Shown piece by piece: positions 1 to 11,401 of a stretch of DNA of 64,000 nt. A program made the translations under genes and the position numbers. Source of the DNA: Calvatia gigantea (lineage: Eukaryota; Basidiomycota; Agaricomycetes; Agaricales; Lycoperdaceae); NCBI GenBank assembly GCA_025093985.1, contig JACAAK010000005.1:62001-126000 (forward strand), in the 5' to 3' direction. The notes beneath the pieces are model-generated. The model was not told the origin of the DNA and did not search any database. It saw only the letters and a list, made by a program, of their open reading frames with translations. Numbering within the stretch: position 1 is the stretch's first letter; each line of letters opens with the position of its first letter.

Positions 1-589
1 CAATGTCAACAATTGCTGAGCCAGTACTGGTAGCCCCTGCAATCCAATCACCATGTATTATACCTCGTTAGAACCGCCTCAGAGAGCTCTTTCCAATGGT
101 ATTGAGACCGTAGAAATTCGCCTACTCTCTGCCATAATATTTTAGCATTTCTTTAATAACAAGGTGGCTCCACAGCACTCCAGGTAGTTATTGAAGCAAC
201 ATCCCCAGTATCTCATTGGAGGCTGCCTGTAAATTTAATTAAGCTACAAAAGGGACCGAGTAATTATCTGCAGCCGTTGTATTGTTATAGAATTATGTGT
301 CTATTTTGTGGTAAATACTATGAATACAGTAGAAATACAGAGCCGGAATGAAATATAATGTATTTGGGCTTGTTGGAATTAGCTCAATGAGTACTATTCA
401 ACGGAATTTAGACCGAAATGATCGCTTTAGTATCCAGTGAGTTATACCAATAACACCATAAATGCGAGTTTTTGAAATAGTGCTGCAATGAATGAACATA
501 TTGGCCTGTATCTGGAGTCGCTGAAAAGCCACTGTCAATCCGAACAAAATAAAAAAAAGTATGAGTAGATCTGCTCATTTTTGGTGGAG
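1..589. other. AT-rich stretch, no gene seen
   Basis: No open frame with recognisable protein character on either strand, no splice-like structure and no clear repeat. The DNA is noticeably richer in A and T than the gene islands. It reads as intergenic or decayed mobile-element DNA. Confidence 0.5.
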
Positions 590-630
590 TTATTCCAGTA
601 TCATTCTATATTTAATGTTCTGAGGACTCA

Positions 631-728
631 TGCACACCAATTCATCCAAGATGAATTGGTGTGCACCACTCTGATTTTCCCACAGTTGGCTGAGGTGTGA
701 TGGACATCCATTTGTCTTGGACAAATGG
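631..728. repeat. Two hairpin palindromes flanking a minisatellite
   Basis: Positions 631-646 and 650-665 form a perfect 16-bp inverted repeat with a 3-nt loop (left arm TGCACACCAATTCATC). About 45 bp further on, 708-716 and 720-728 form a 9-bp inverted repeat with a 3-nt loop (left arm CCATTTGTC). Both are followed by GTGTGCAC, so the two palindromes look like diverged copies of one unit. Function unknown. They could be the end of a small non-autonomous element. Confidence 0.75.
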
Positions 729-734
729 GTGTGC

Positions 735-1135
735 ACAACTCCAATATCACCCCCAGTCCATTCCCCCATCCCCAGTCTGTTCTCTACCCATTTCTCCTCA
801 TCCCCCTCCTCATCCCCTATGAGCCTGCCCACCTCCAGCCTGTCCCCAGCTGTCCCCTGCCCATTCCCTATCCATTCCCTGTCCATTTCCTGCCCATTCC
901 CTGCCCACCCCTAGCCTGTCCCCAGCTGTCTCCTGCCCATTTCCTGTCCATTCCCTGTCCATTCCATGCCCATTCCCTGCCCACCCCCAGCCTGTCCCCA
1001 GCTGTCCCCAGCCCATTCCCTGCCCATTTCCTGCCCACCCCTACTCATTCCCTGCCCATCCCCTGCCCACCCCTACTCATCTCCAGCCCATCCCCTGCCC
1101 ACCCCTACTCATCCCCTGCCTATCCCCTTCCAATA
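735..1135. repeat. C-rich minisatellite (CCCATTCCCTGCC-type units)
   Basis: About 400 bp of imperfect tandem units such as CCCATTCCCTGCCCA, alternating with CCACCCCTA or CCCCCAGCCTGTCCCCAGC blocks. All six frames stay open over much of it because the unit lacks stop codons. The long frames here are therefore repeat artefacts, not genes. Confidence 0.85.
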
Positions 1136-1199
1136 ATTTTTGACCCCTATGACCCCTAATGTCCAACTCACCTAGATAACATATAACATGTAACATGTA

Positions 1200-1345
1200 T
1201 TCATGTGCGTGGGCACTTAATGGGCGCCCTGCATTTGGGCACTATGCGGGCGCTTAAGTACAAGTTTTTTCCTTTATTTTTCTTTCCTGATGATAATTTA
1301 AGCACCCACAAGCGCTTGAATTTCTGGGTGCTTTTTAAGTGCTCA
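1200..1345. repeat. Hairpin-rich short repeat tract
   Basis: Repeated GGGCAC and GGGCGC motifs at 1210-1255 are followed by a 9-bp inverted repeat, AAGCACCCA at 1300-1308 and TGGGTGCTT at 1325-1333. The tract lies just after the minisatellite and may belong to the same repetitive unit. No coding potential. Confidence 0.5.
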
Positions 1346-1399
1346 CTGACATTTATCAGCTGTTCCATGGATCGAGCTATTTACACTCGTCCCCAATAA

Positions 1400-2075
1400 T
1401 AACGCAAACACTCGCATTCTATTGGTTTGGTAGGTACTGATGGATAATCAGAGCACCTCATGAGTCTGTCATAACACAAAACAGGTGGCTGGGGTAGCTC
1501 CCCAGCCTGTTGCACTGTCTCCTCCATCAGACAACTCAACGGTTTTTTAGATCACCTTCTTACTCAACAGTTTTATTTTACACACCTCTCTGAGGATAGT
1601 AAACTTTCTGAACATGACTTATTTTACAATGAGTTTAGAGTATGACATCTAATGTTCTATCCTGACCAACAATCTCTTACATCTAGGTCACCCACCTAGC
1701 TGTCCAAGTGCCCAGCCAAGCATCCATCCAAATCTGTTGAAGCCCAACAAGAACATGATTTTGTGAAACCACCCATTAAGCAGTCAAAGCCTGCTCTGGC
1801 AAATAAACCAACTGGAAACTGGAAAATGCAGGAAACCCTCAAAAAATAGTAGTGGAGTGTGGTTGTTTGTTAATTATTTCATTCCCCATAAATACCCTGA
1901 TCTGAATATGTGTAGCTTTCATCAGAGGAGGGAAGTGGCACAAGTTTGGGGACCATGTCTTTGGAAGTGGTGGTGAAGTAGGATATTGTGTGTTCTCATA
2001 ATAAATTCTCCACAATGTCTGCCAAATACCCTCATCAGCCTCAGAGTCGGTGGTGGAGGACATTTCGCCGGGCAT
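1400..2075. other. No supported gene; short protein-like fragment
   Basis: A short plus-strand frame around 1700-1848 reads as a Lys/Gln/Pro-rich peptide (KSVEAQQEHDFVKPP...) ending at TAG. It has no start and no continuing exon I can support. It may be a relic of a mobile-element protein, but I do not recognise the family. Confidence 0.25.
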
Positions 2076-2089
2076 CCAGCACCCTTAGA

Positions 2090-2220
2090 GTTGGGCTGTT
2101 CATCGCTGAGGCAGATACTGCTGGTGAAACACAGTACCTGAGGCGAGATTTTGAAGGACGGTTCAATGATCCAACAAAGTTTACAACGGAAAAGGCACGC
2201 GAAAATGATTTTTTTTTCGT
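2090..2220 (+). pseudogene. Fragment related to a kinase-like relic at 24.4 kb
   Basis: The plus strand reads ...RFNDPTKFTTEKARENDF near 2160-2210. This closely matches RWFNDPTKFPEKKTCEDDL on the minus strand at about 24,430-24,480. The DNA is also similar there (GGTTCAATGATCCAACAAAG versus GGTTCAACGACCCAACAAAG). The downstream catalytic-type region found in the other copy is absent; a T-run and then stop codons follow. I read it as a truncated copy of the same family. Confidence 0.5.
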
Positions 2221-2480
2221 GTGGTTAGAACCCTCCTGGTGTTATTCATAAGCTTTGTCACTTCCCTTGTATCCGGAAAACCATTCAGGGTATAACGTTA
2301 AATGTTTGCACAGATTGTGGGGCATAGTTGCTTCTCTTTGGTATCAGAATAATTTAACTATCCCCTTGAAGGCCTAGGCGTTCTGAGAATACTTCAATTG
2401 GACAGCATGGTAGCCCCGCGATAAGTGTAGAGCGCAAAATGCTGTGCTTGGCGAGAGGAACATTTGTCTTGTTCAAGGCT

Positions 2481-2719
2481 TCAGAGCGCGCGACCACCCT
2501 ACAGGTACACAAAATAATGATATCCACGTTACAAAAATGAACAGAGGGTATTGCACACGTCAACGATCCATTAGTCGATAAAAATACATGTTCTTGTGAG
2601 TTTGATGTTTTTGTAGAGGACTGGCTAGGCTGCGGTTGTGTCCGAAAAGGAATCATGAAAAGAAGCACGGATAAACCGAGGACAATGGCCATCACGACGC
2701 CTCGCGCGCTATTAGACAT
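2481..2719 (-). CDS. Possible 49-residue single-pass membrane protein
   Basis: Model: exon 1 2588-2719, intron 2499-2586 (88 nt, GTATTT...CCTGTAG, CTAAT branch-like site), exon 2 2481-2498 ending in TGA. The product begins MSNSARG, followed by a hydrophobic helix at about residues 8-25 (VVMAIVLGLSVLLFMIPF). A short Pro/Ser/Gln-rich tail ends HGGRAL. The intron is phase 0 and the total is an exact number of codons. The layout resembles small mitochondrial or ER membrane proteins of fungi, but I cannot name a family. Without the intron the frame would run on for 121 residues of less convincing sequence. It lies 93 bp downstream of the F-box gene on the same strand. Confidence 0.45.
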
Positions 2720-2811
2720 TCAGAAATGAGAGTCCGAGCGCTTAAACTCCTTCCCTCCCTACATCCTACAGACTCCGTGCTACGCCCGTTACCACGCTTT
2801 TGCCAACAGAC

Positions 2812-4412
2812 TTATACAAAGAAAGGATCCGAGCCACGTCTGTAGCCTTGGCGTTGAGCGTTAGGTCTGGCTGGAGGGGGAGGGTCAACCGTTTCCTCAA
2901 CCCACGGATCACCTTCGAATCGTCGGTGCCAGAGTGACATTGACGTCAGTTGAACGGTGCGTAACTTAGGACAGTACCTGTTCCAACCAACGAGGTAATC
3001 TTTGAGGTCCGCAGGATCAAATAAGGTGGGTACAGTGTCACTAGGGTTCTGGGAGTCTTCTTCGGGAGGAGGTTGGTTAAGGGCGTGCATAAGAAAGTAG
3101 GCATTATAATCGAGAGGAGGCTGGGGAGGAATGCAATTAACATCCGTGGAGAGTCTGAGGATACGGAGTTGCTGAAGATCAGGCAAGAAGTCGGAACCGA
3201 GCATGACCATGATATTCTTTCCAAAAGTGAGTTAGTATCGCGACATTGACAGAGTGGAAACGTCATACCTCTGGCAGGCTGCCCTTTCCAAAGCGTATAG
3301 ACACGGACACAATGCGGGGAAAGAGCTGGCGTATAGCGAAAAGGACTTCGTTGTCGTATTTCCGCAGTTGAAGATCCAAAGTTCGGATATTTTTGGATAG
3401 GCGCTCGAGACCAGTCAAAAGCTGCGTGATTTCGAGCGACTCGGTAACGGTGACATGTTCTACCTCGCTAGAAGATCCGGCAAACATCCCGACAACAGGA
3501 AGGGGGCCCCAGAATGAGTGCAAACCTGGCATCGGAACATTTGTAGAAGATATCTGGTTGTCAGGGACATTGTGTTTGTTAACGCGGAGAGAGACCCGCG
3601 GACCCGCGGCACAATTATTAACAAACTCGACAGCGGAGTCCATCAAGTCACGGGTGAGGAGAGCGACGTGGAGGTTGAGCTCTGTGAGGTTTGGCAGGCG
3701 CCAGCGCTGGGTACCAAAGAGAAGAGAAGCGGTTGGTGACCATGTGATAGTTAACGAGCGGAGGGAGTGACCAACAAGGCGATGTAGCGGGTGATCACTG
3801 ATATCAGTAGAGGGTTGATCGCGTGAAGGAGTGTTGTTCTGAAGCACAAGATGTGTGATGTTGGAGAGTTGCTCAGATTCTGGAGGTGGAGCAAGTCCGA
3901 GTGGGTCCTGATTGACGAACGTACAGGCGGTGATGTCAAGAAGGCGGAGTTTCGGGAGGGTTGCAACAAGTCGGTAGATGACTGGGGTGACGGTTGTACG
4001 TGAAAGGAGGAGCTCTTCTAGCATGGAGAACCTAAACATTTGCTGGATAGCTGCATCATAGAGCTTGTTTGAAGCAGGAAGCTGTTGGGTGGTTAGTGAC
4101 GTCCGTCGTCTCAGGAGTATGTTGGTCACTCGCCTCCGTGGCAGGTCCCGAGAAAGAGAACCCGTCAAACGAGATTCCTAGCTTTAAACGACGAGGTAGA
4201 CAATGCAAGTCCTGGTGTATGGTTTCCCAGTCCGTGAGGTTGCGCCATGTCGGATCGTCCTTTGTCCAGAGAAGGTATTTAAGCAAGATTTTGGTCGCAA
4301 GCTGGCGGAATTTTGAGCAGACAAGGACGACCTGTGCAAGGTGTGTTGGCTCCTCTATGCACTCGAAAACGGTTATCCATATATCTGCAGGAATTGTCTG
4401 GAGAAAGAACAT
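2812..4412 (-). CDS. F-box protein with LRR-like C-terminal region
   Basis: Three-exon model: 4134-4412, 3269-4081, 2812-3216, giving 498 residues with all phases consistent. The N-terminus carries the F-box (about residues 5-50, TIPADIWITVFECIEEPTH...VLVCSKFRQLATK). The long remainder has repeated hydrophobic leucine motifs (LPKLRLLDITAC, LRTLDLQL, LRILRLS) like the LRR-type regions of mushroom F-box proteins. Such proteins are substrate receptors of SCF ubiquitin ligases; the target is unknown. The second intron (3217-3268, 52 nt) is canonical, with GTATGA and TACTAAC. The first (4082-4133, also 52 nt) restores frame only with a GC donor, GCGAGT, and has CTAAC before CAG. The start at 4412 is the most economical; an upstream exon is possible. 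Confidence 0.8.
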
Positions 4413-7400
4413 GTTGTGCAGCGACACAAGATACATCGTAAGAATCCAGAAAACATACCCACAGTAACCCGGTCTGCTTACGTAAATATTACGGATCACG
4501 TGTACTTCCACGCCTTTCAAGTTTCCTCCAGTCCCAGAGGGACCTGGAACACCTGCGGACGACCTCGCAGAGTTCTCTCTCTGCGCCAACGTCATACCAA
4601 CACACACGATTACCACAATCTCAGTTCGTCCCTGAACCTCAAGGCCAGCTCTATCACTGAGCCCTGCTATTGGTCCCCTCGACGCACAACCGCGTGATCC
4701 GGGACAATTGTGACGTCGTCGCCATCGTCCTCGAAAAAATGTCATCTTAACCAATGTTAAAACCACACTCGAGCCTGGGCTCCAACGCTCAGATATTTAA
4801 TAGCTTGGCATTACTGTCAGATTTCTTTGCCACGATACTTCTCCGGCATTCTTGACCCGGGCATAACCATCTAATCAAAATGACCTCCCTGGTCGTGGAG
4901 CCGACATCATATTTTTTCTTCCATGGTATGAAATCTAGGCCACGCATATCTCTGTGGTTGAGATTACAACACAGATGCCAGGACCATGCCAATATTGAAC
5001 TACGCGTCTTCATAACGCGTCCATGAGCAAATGCTCTTTCGCTGGTCATGTCATAGCACATCCCCCCCCCCCCGAATGTCCTTACATAGAAGGAACACAA
5101 CATTCGTTCTCTTCATCTCCGTTTCAACAAAGATCTGAAACCAAGCTTAAAGGAACGAGGCACATACTGCTAACATCCGAGATAGGCCCAAGGAATCGCC
5201 ACGCAAAATTACCAGGTCCCACAACAGGTCTGTATGGATGATAACCGCAGACAAGCCTAGCAATATCGTGCCCGTTCAAATAGACGACCTGGAACCACAA
5301 ACCGTCGTCATATGGTATCCGATGGCGTAGGCTGACGTGGCGCCATTGCGTCTCAAGGCACAGGGTAGCACAGTCCTATGCTTTTTGCACACCACAGCGC
5401 CGCCACACTACACCCCTCTCAATCATTCATCATCAGTCTACACCAATATCTCTAAGGACTCCGTCACCTGCCCACTTGTTTACCACTCACCTGCTTAAAC
5501 AAATCAAGCCATCAAGCTGCTGCTCCGCGCGCCCATCAAGCCAGCAGCACGGCCAAGCTTTGCAAACGGAGTCTTGATCTCTTCCGCTTCCTGCGTCATG
5601 GCTATTTGTATCACCCCTATTACTCTGACTGCGACTATACATGGTGTGTCTGCGGCGTCCCGGGTAGCACTTTAGGCGAGAGATGATGTTATCGTCGCAA
5701 TCGCCCCAAGCTCCGGGATGTCCACGTCTTCGAACCCGTGAATGCTGCCCTAAGCCTCAAGGGTATGCACGACTGAACTGATGACGATGCCGATGATATC
5801 GATCTGCGCGACGTGTTGACATGAGGCGGCTGTCACTCATTCCAAACACTCCAGAAGTAGAACAAGGCACTCTCAAGATTGGCTTGAACCGGCGAGATTA
5901 ACTCGGCTATAAACACCGCTTATAGATGGAGCTACTAAACAAAAGACCAGGACTTGAACGCGCACGGAGGCCGTTTGGTCGTATCTGGATACCGTTGACG
6001 TGAACTATAATGAACTTAGGCCGGAATGTGCTCCGTTCCTGAATAGCTCGGTATTCAGATTTTCCTCGTAAATCTCCGAGGCCTCAGCCGTTTACATACC
6101 CTCATGAACACCAGCCCCTTTGCCGGTAGCCTTAATGGCGAAGGACTAGAAGGAACTTTCGACGAAGTGGCAGTTTACCCGCGGAAACTATATGATGCGC
6201 CTCTGGCTTAGGCAGAATCAAGCAAGTGGAACATGATTAATACTTTGGCCAATGGGAGCACTTTCCAGCTTTGGTATCCCCAATCATTCAGGTGAGCCCT
6301 GTTGAAACGCCTGCCTGCGCGGACATCATTCGCCCATAGACTCCTGGCCGGGCGTGCCAGCCATGTAATACATATACTCTCGACTAATGGGGCCAATGTA
6401 AAATCTCGCAACCGCGTATGACTACGTCACCCCCATTGAGAACGATCTCCTCATGGAAAGATACGACCTGGCATAGTATACGTCCGGCTGGTTTGATTTC
6501 TCTCTGGCAACCTGTTGCGCATGCCGCATACGACCCGTGATCAATTCTCTCGACAACCCGAGTGCTTCTGACTCAAGGCCCCCTCGCCCCAAACGGTTAT
6601 GTCCATATTCTGTTCTTAGTATGGTGGCTTGTTCGGGTAATATGCGAATGGCTGACGTTTCATAAGTTCCCTAGTGATGACATCCACTCTTTGACCGCGA
6701 CATATTTGGATATGGACGGGATCAATGGCTTAGGAGGTCCCACAAAAAAGGACAAATGAATAGCAAACGACAGGGTGTTGCCTTCATTTCAAATGCGGCA
6801 CTGAACAGGCTGTACTGCTCAACAAGCTCAGAAATTGTGCATATCCGAGTCCGAGTTCCTGGACACAACATTAGTGCTGTCCGGTCAGACTTATGTCCGC
6901 TTAGTCCATGCCTGCCAAATTCAACCAACACCCGGGACAATCGCAGAACAGAATCCCGCAACCAAACGGACATGCCATTCAAAGTTGACCTATTTACAGG
7001 ACTAAACTACCGATAGTGTGTCTCTCCCCCACGGGTCGCTTCCGAACAAGGATGATTATCGTGCGATCTTGGGATGGGGAGGGTTACTCTCCCTCGCCTC
7101 AACGGCTCAAGCTGTCCTTTGTGACACGGATGCAAAGGTCAACCCAAATATCAACCGACGAGGTGCAACTTTCTGTAAAAAGCAACATATTCCCAAAACG
7201 GGATGTTTATATGTGGCGGATCAGGCGCACGGACCACGTTGCCGGGTAGATAAGCGGACTCTGAAAATTTTCTTCTTACTTACAGTCACCTCATTCCAAT
7301 CATGAAGCAATCCGTGTAGGACTCTTGTCCGCCCTCGTTTTGCATAGTGCGTGGATGAGAAGAAGGAAGGAATCTGGACCTGGGCATGCCGTTCATCAAG

Positions 7401-8281
7401 TATTTCCTGTTGATGGGGTGGTTAATCAGATCCAGCAACACGTTTTCGGCTTGTCCACGTAGTTTGCAGGAAAGAATAAACGTAAAAGCGACGTTGTTGA
7501 CAAGAACATACGGTTGTAACATAGAAGACACGGAGATTGCGGTCCGTTTTGTGTTGCTTCTCGTGACGGCTGGAGGGGAGAGCTAAGTACTGTTGATTGT
7601 TGTGGCAATCAGATGTGGTTGTGGCTAAATATCGCTGGCGAGGGCACTCTCCAAACCGTCGGTTCCTTGCTGTTCACGCCTGTGACAAGGTGAATGATAA
7701 CCTTGAGTGTGCAGGGTAAGTAGCGGGGAAGCCACCGATAGATGACGGAATAAGGGATATATCAATGAACCGGACATAACACGGGTTGTTTGGGATCTTG
7801 TCCCAGATCCATTTGCGCGCTATTTTAGGATGTGCTTGCCCTTTGTCATATTTAACCCATATGGGACAGCCAGCCCGCACGACGCAAGCTATTTCCTGCT
7901 CAAACCATCTCTCCATCCGGATTCCGTGCAGTAGCAGGTAGATATATTTCGCCGAAATATCTGTGAGACCTGCTGAAACTGCCAAGTCATGAATTAGTCC
8001 GTGATTACGCACTATATCACCGGGGGGGATATAACGGGTACGTTATACGATCACTACTGGGTCACGTTAAATCGATCCCTTGTCGTACCAAATTGACATA
8101 GTTGGCTTGCAAAAAGCCGCTATACCTGGTTTGACCTGGTACCTTATTCGGATTCGGAGGACCATTTGTGTTGAAATAATAACAGTCATAGTTTGCTTGG
8201 CCTGCCACGGTTCGCCCATGCCCTCCCTCAACAACTTCCCCACTCCCCTCTGCAGTGTGGATCATCGTTGACCACACAAAA
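4413..8281. other. 3.9-kb gene-poor stretch
   Basis: I find no gene I can support. Open frames are short and their translations lack domain character. A 12-C run lies at 5062-5073. The DNA may be old mobile-element remains, but I recognise no terminal repeats or transposase motifs. Confidence 0.45.
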
Positions 8282-9741
8282 ATGCATCCTGCAAGGCACC
8301 AACGAAGTCCAGGCTCATCCCGTCTTCCCCCTCCGTCCTCTCCCCCCCGTGCCCACCACCGTCCCGCCACCTCACCAACTCCTCAGCCTGCTGCCCCACC
8401 TCCACCAGCTGTCCACACGTCCCACCATACTTCCCTTCCTCCTATCCGGCAGCTCTATCTTTCTCCAGCTCCGCAGCTCCCTCATCCCAGTGCACCGCCA
8501 TATTCATATCCGCCATCCTTCCCGTATCCAGCAGCTCACCCTCCATTACACGCCGCACCTTCCGGTGCTCACCGTGATACTGACATTTATGGCACTGCTG
8601 AATCCGAGGCAGATGATGTTGATCACCAAGGACCACCGAAGAAGAAGAGGCGGCGGCAAGCTCTCAGCTGTACTGGTATGTGCTCGCAACCACCTTCCCA
8701 TGATGCGAGTCCTGCTGACTGCCGTTATACTTCCCTGTCAACGCGTTGTTTTGCTATTCTTGATATCCGACATCACTTGCGGGTCTTGTGATGTATATCA
8801 CGCGGGGTATCATTAGAATGTAAAAGGCGCAAGATCAAATGCGATAGGTATGACTGATTGATTGCAGGGCTCAGGTGAACCACGTTTGACTGTTTTATCT
8901 TGACATGTAGGTCTCAGCCGTGTGCGCCTTGTACGCGCCGAGGAGAACAGGCGAAATGCCAATGGCATGTCGTGGAGCCCATGTGAGTTTTGAGTTTGGA
9001 GCAACCCCCGACCGACCCGCATTACCTCATATATTTCTCCCCCGCCCCTAGTGAAAAATATGTAACAAGGGCCGAATACGACGAGCTCAAAGCACGTTTC
9101 GATCAGCTTTCGGCACTGGTCCACCGTCTCTTGGAACAACCTTCTACCACATCGGGAGTTTCATCCGAGGCTGTGCCAACGTATGCCCTAGGAATGTCAT
9201 ATCACCACCCTTTGATGCCACCACCGCAGAACTATCCCCAACCGGGCCATGCTGTAGAGTCGTCTCCCGCCCAGGCACAACAACAATCCTATCGGTATAC
9301 AAAAGGGGAGGAGGTGTCCCGTTCGTCGGGCAGTGGTCACGGAATCGGCTCATCCCCGGCAGCGGCAACAGCGGCAGCGGCGGCTGTTAGCCCATCTCTT
9401 CCTAGTTCGCGACCATCGATGAACAGGTCTCCGACAGGCACGGGAGCAATACCAAAAAACTCTCCGTTATCACTGGCAGCCATTACGTCCCCATTCACAC
9501 CTCCCGACCATGCGGCACAGTCAAAAAATTGGCACGCGCAGACGCTCATACTGGGCGAGCGTCTGCGCCTCGGATCTCAGGTTCCCGGAGACCCAGTGAC
9601 CCCGCTTCATCGTCGTCGACAAACCAGGATGAGATGTACCGCGATAGGGATCCACCCTACCATATACACTCATCTTCGTCCCGCAAGCGCAGGTTCAGTG
9701 ATATAACTGGATTTACATACAGCCCAGACAAGGAGCGATGA
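8282..9741 (+). CDS. Zn(II)2Cys6 transcription factor, possible -1 frameshift
   Basis: Exons 8282-8675, 8817-8847, 8911-8982 and 9052 onward; introns of 141, 63 and 69 nt. Residues 1-120 are Pro/Ser/His-rich, then a basic stretch (PPKKKRRR). Next is a complete binuclear zinc cluster, C130-X2-C133-X6-C140-X5-C146-X2-C149-X8-C158. A short coiled coil follows (about 167-195, EKYVTRAEYDELKARFDQL), the usual linker and dimerisation layout of Gal4-type DNA-binding factors. The cluster is split over three exons. The C-terminal half is Ser/Pro/Ala-rich. The zero frame stops at 9706 (383 residues). The -1 frame entered near 9529 runs to 9741 (about 395 residues) and contains SRKRRFSDITGF, which looks more authentic. 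No good intron joins the two frames. No fungal-specific middle homology domain is present. The N-terminal start could lie 9 codons upstream. Confidence 0.85.
9523..9568 (+). promoter_or_regulatory. Candidate -1 ribosomal frameshift signal
   Basis: In the zero frame of the Zn(II)2Cys6 gene, 9523-9529 reads A AAA AAT, a slippery heptamer of X XXY YYZ form. After a 6-nt spacer a perfect 12-bp inverted repeat follows: GCGCAGACGCTC at 9536-9547 and GAGCGTCTGCGC at 9557-9568, with a 9-nt loop. Nine of the 12 pairs are G-C. This is the spacing and order of classical -1 frameshift signals. The alternative is a missing base in the A6 run plus a chance hairpin. Confidence 0.45.
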
Positions 9742-10093
9742 ACTCAAATTTTCCGGCCGTATCATATGTCTTGTGCACATGGCCTCTCGCTATGGCCTTG
9801 CATAATTTGTTCTTTCTGTTTTTCTATAGCTTCCATCGCGCTATTTTTGGCTTCGAAATTATATTGTGCATCTCGAGTTCTTATACATACCATAGCTTCC
9901 ACCCACCGATTTGCACTACGCTAATCTCCCGATGTTCTACCTGTGAGTTCTTTACCCTCATCCCTATTTCTAGTTTTCATAATTGTGGATATCTAGGCAG
10001 AACCGTGACACTCTTTGTCGGACAGTATACCCTTAGTCGTTCCTTTACGGACAACCATTGCTATCTCCGTACTACATAATGTGATTAATGTCG
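9742..10093. other. Convergent 3' region
   Basis: This is the 352-bp gap between the 3' ends of the Zn(II)2Cys6 gene (+) and the lysine-rich membrane protein gene (-). It is T-rich on the plus strand and holds no supported gene. It presumably contains both 3' UTRs. Confidence 0.5.
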
Positions 10094-11260
10094 TTACTCC
10101 CATACTAGCTTCCCTTGCTCATCTACGAGAGCCTTCATACCCCCACTTATTTTTCCTTTCTTGTTTGGTTGTGCCTGCTCGATTATCCGGGTCCGTTCTA
10201 ATTCACGTTTGTGTTTGGCCAAAGTCGCCACGCGCTCGGCTTCCGCTACTACTTTGGCGGCTTTCTGGGCCTCACGTTTCTTCGCATTTTGACGTTGTTT
10301 CTTGCTCAGAGTCTCGGGGACTTTTTCAGACACGGGGATTTCGCGCGGAAGGGCTCCTGATATATCGCCGATATCAGATTTGAGGCGAGAGATCAAGAGT
10401 CATACTCACGTGGACGTTTGCTCTTGACAACACCCCACCCATCGTCTTCTCCATCAGCATCATTTTCTCCACCATCGGCTACATGAACGTCTTCATAGTC
10501 GTCCCATGAGAACCCAGGTGCTGGCTTTTCATCCGGCAAAGGTCGGATACGCATCACGCGGGACAATGTCGGGTGTTCTGGCAGCATGCTGAAGAACAAT
10601 AAGTACCATGTGCAAAGGAATTAGGAGATGTTGAAAACGCAACTCGTCTACTTCTGTCTGGGGAGGTTTTGGAACCAACTTCTCGGCCAGTGTTTGTTGC
10701 CCGCTTGTTGATTCTCCATCAACTGGTGAAGAATTTCCGGTGACAGAAGATGTTATCCCCGCATCACTGGTGGTGCTGAGATCTATAGCGGCCGGTCCGC
10801 CCCCCCGTGCTGCTTTGCGCCGAGACTCAACACGCGTCCATGAGCCGTCTGTGTCAATAGATGCCGTCGGTGGGTGTTGTGACTGGGGGCGTTGTATGGG
10901 GGTAGAAACAGGAGGTTTCGTTGGGGCAGGGGTTTGGGGAGCAACCTCATTGGACTGTTTGGCCTTCTTCTTGGCCTTTTTAGGTTTCGAACTAGCAGCA
11001 GATGGTGGTGTCTCGTCAAACTGTCCGGGTATAGCGCTTGGTGCCCCGACCAAGTTGGATGTCGACTGTTGGGGTGATGGCTGCGAGTCGACGGCTTCTG
11101 GCGCCTTCTTCTTCTTCTTCTTAGACTTCCTAGCAGAAGGGGTATCCGGGCTGCCAGCAGCATCAGTCGAGGACGTCTTGTATTGGTGGTATCCGACGCC
11201 GAGGGCGCCTGCGAGCACGACAGCAGTAAAGGTTGTTTCTGTAGAGAGTGTCGCGCCCAT
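10094..11260 (-). CDS. Membrane-anchored Lys/Ser/Pro-rich conserved fungal protein
   Basis: Exons 10644-11260, 10410-10588 and 10094-10356; introns 10589-10643 (55 nt, GTTGCG donor) and 10357-10409 (53 nt, GTGAGT). All phases fit, giving 352 residues. A hydrophobic segment lies at about residues 10-25 (FTAVVLAGALGVGYHQY). It is followed by poly-lysine blocks (KSKKKKKK, KPKKAKKKAK), a Ser/Pro-rich linker, a conserved-looking block (MLPEHPTLSRVMRIRPLP, FSWDDYEDV, DDGWGVVKSK) and a charged C-terminal helix (KKQRQNAKKREAQKAAK) ending GKLVWE. This looks like a basidiomycete family of unknown function, probably an N-terminally anchored membrane protein with its charged part in the cytosol. The role is not known to me. 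The first residues MGATLS could also be read as an N-myristoylation-like start. Confidence 0.8.
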
Positions 11261-11401
11261 GGGTATAGAATAAAATTGGGAGGAGTCACACAAGGCCGCT
11301 TCGGACCAGACTCTGACGTGGTAGTCGTCACACGTGCCTAACACGTACATATGCACAAACAACACGTATATTATGCGGGAGATTATATTAATACTATCTA
11401 C

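Noticed and set aside
717..1159. Long overlapping frames rich in Pro, Ser and His
   Set aside because: They are produced by the C-rich tandem repeat, which lacks stop codons in several frames.
10740..11273. 177-codon plus-strand frame
   Set aside because: It is antisense to exon 1 of the lysine-rich membrane protein, whose splice phases fit exactly.
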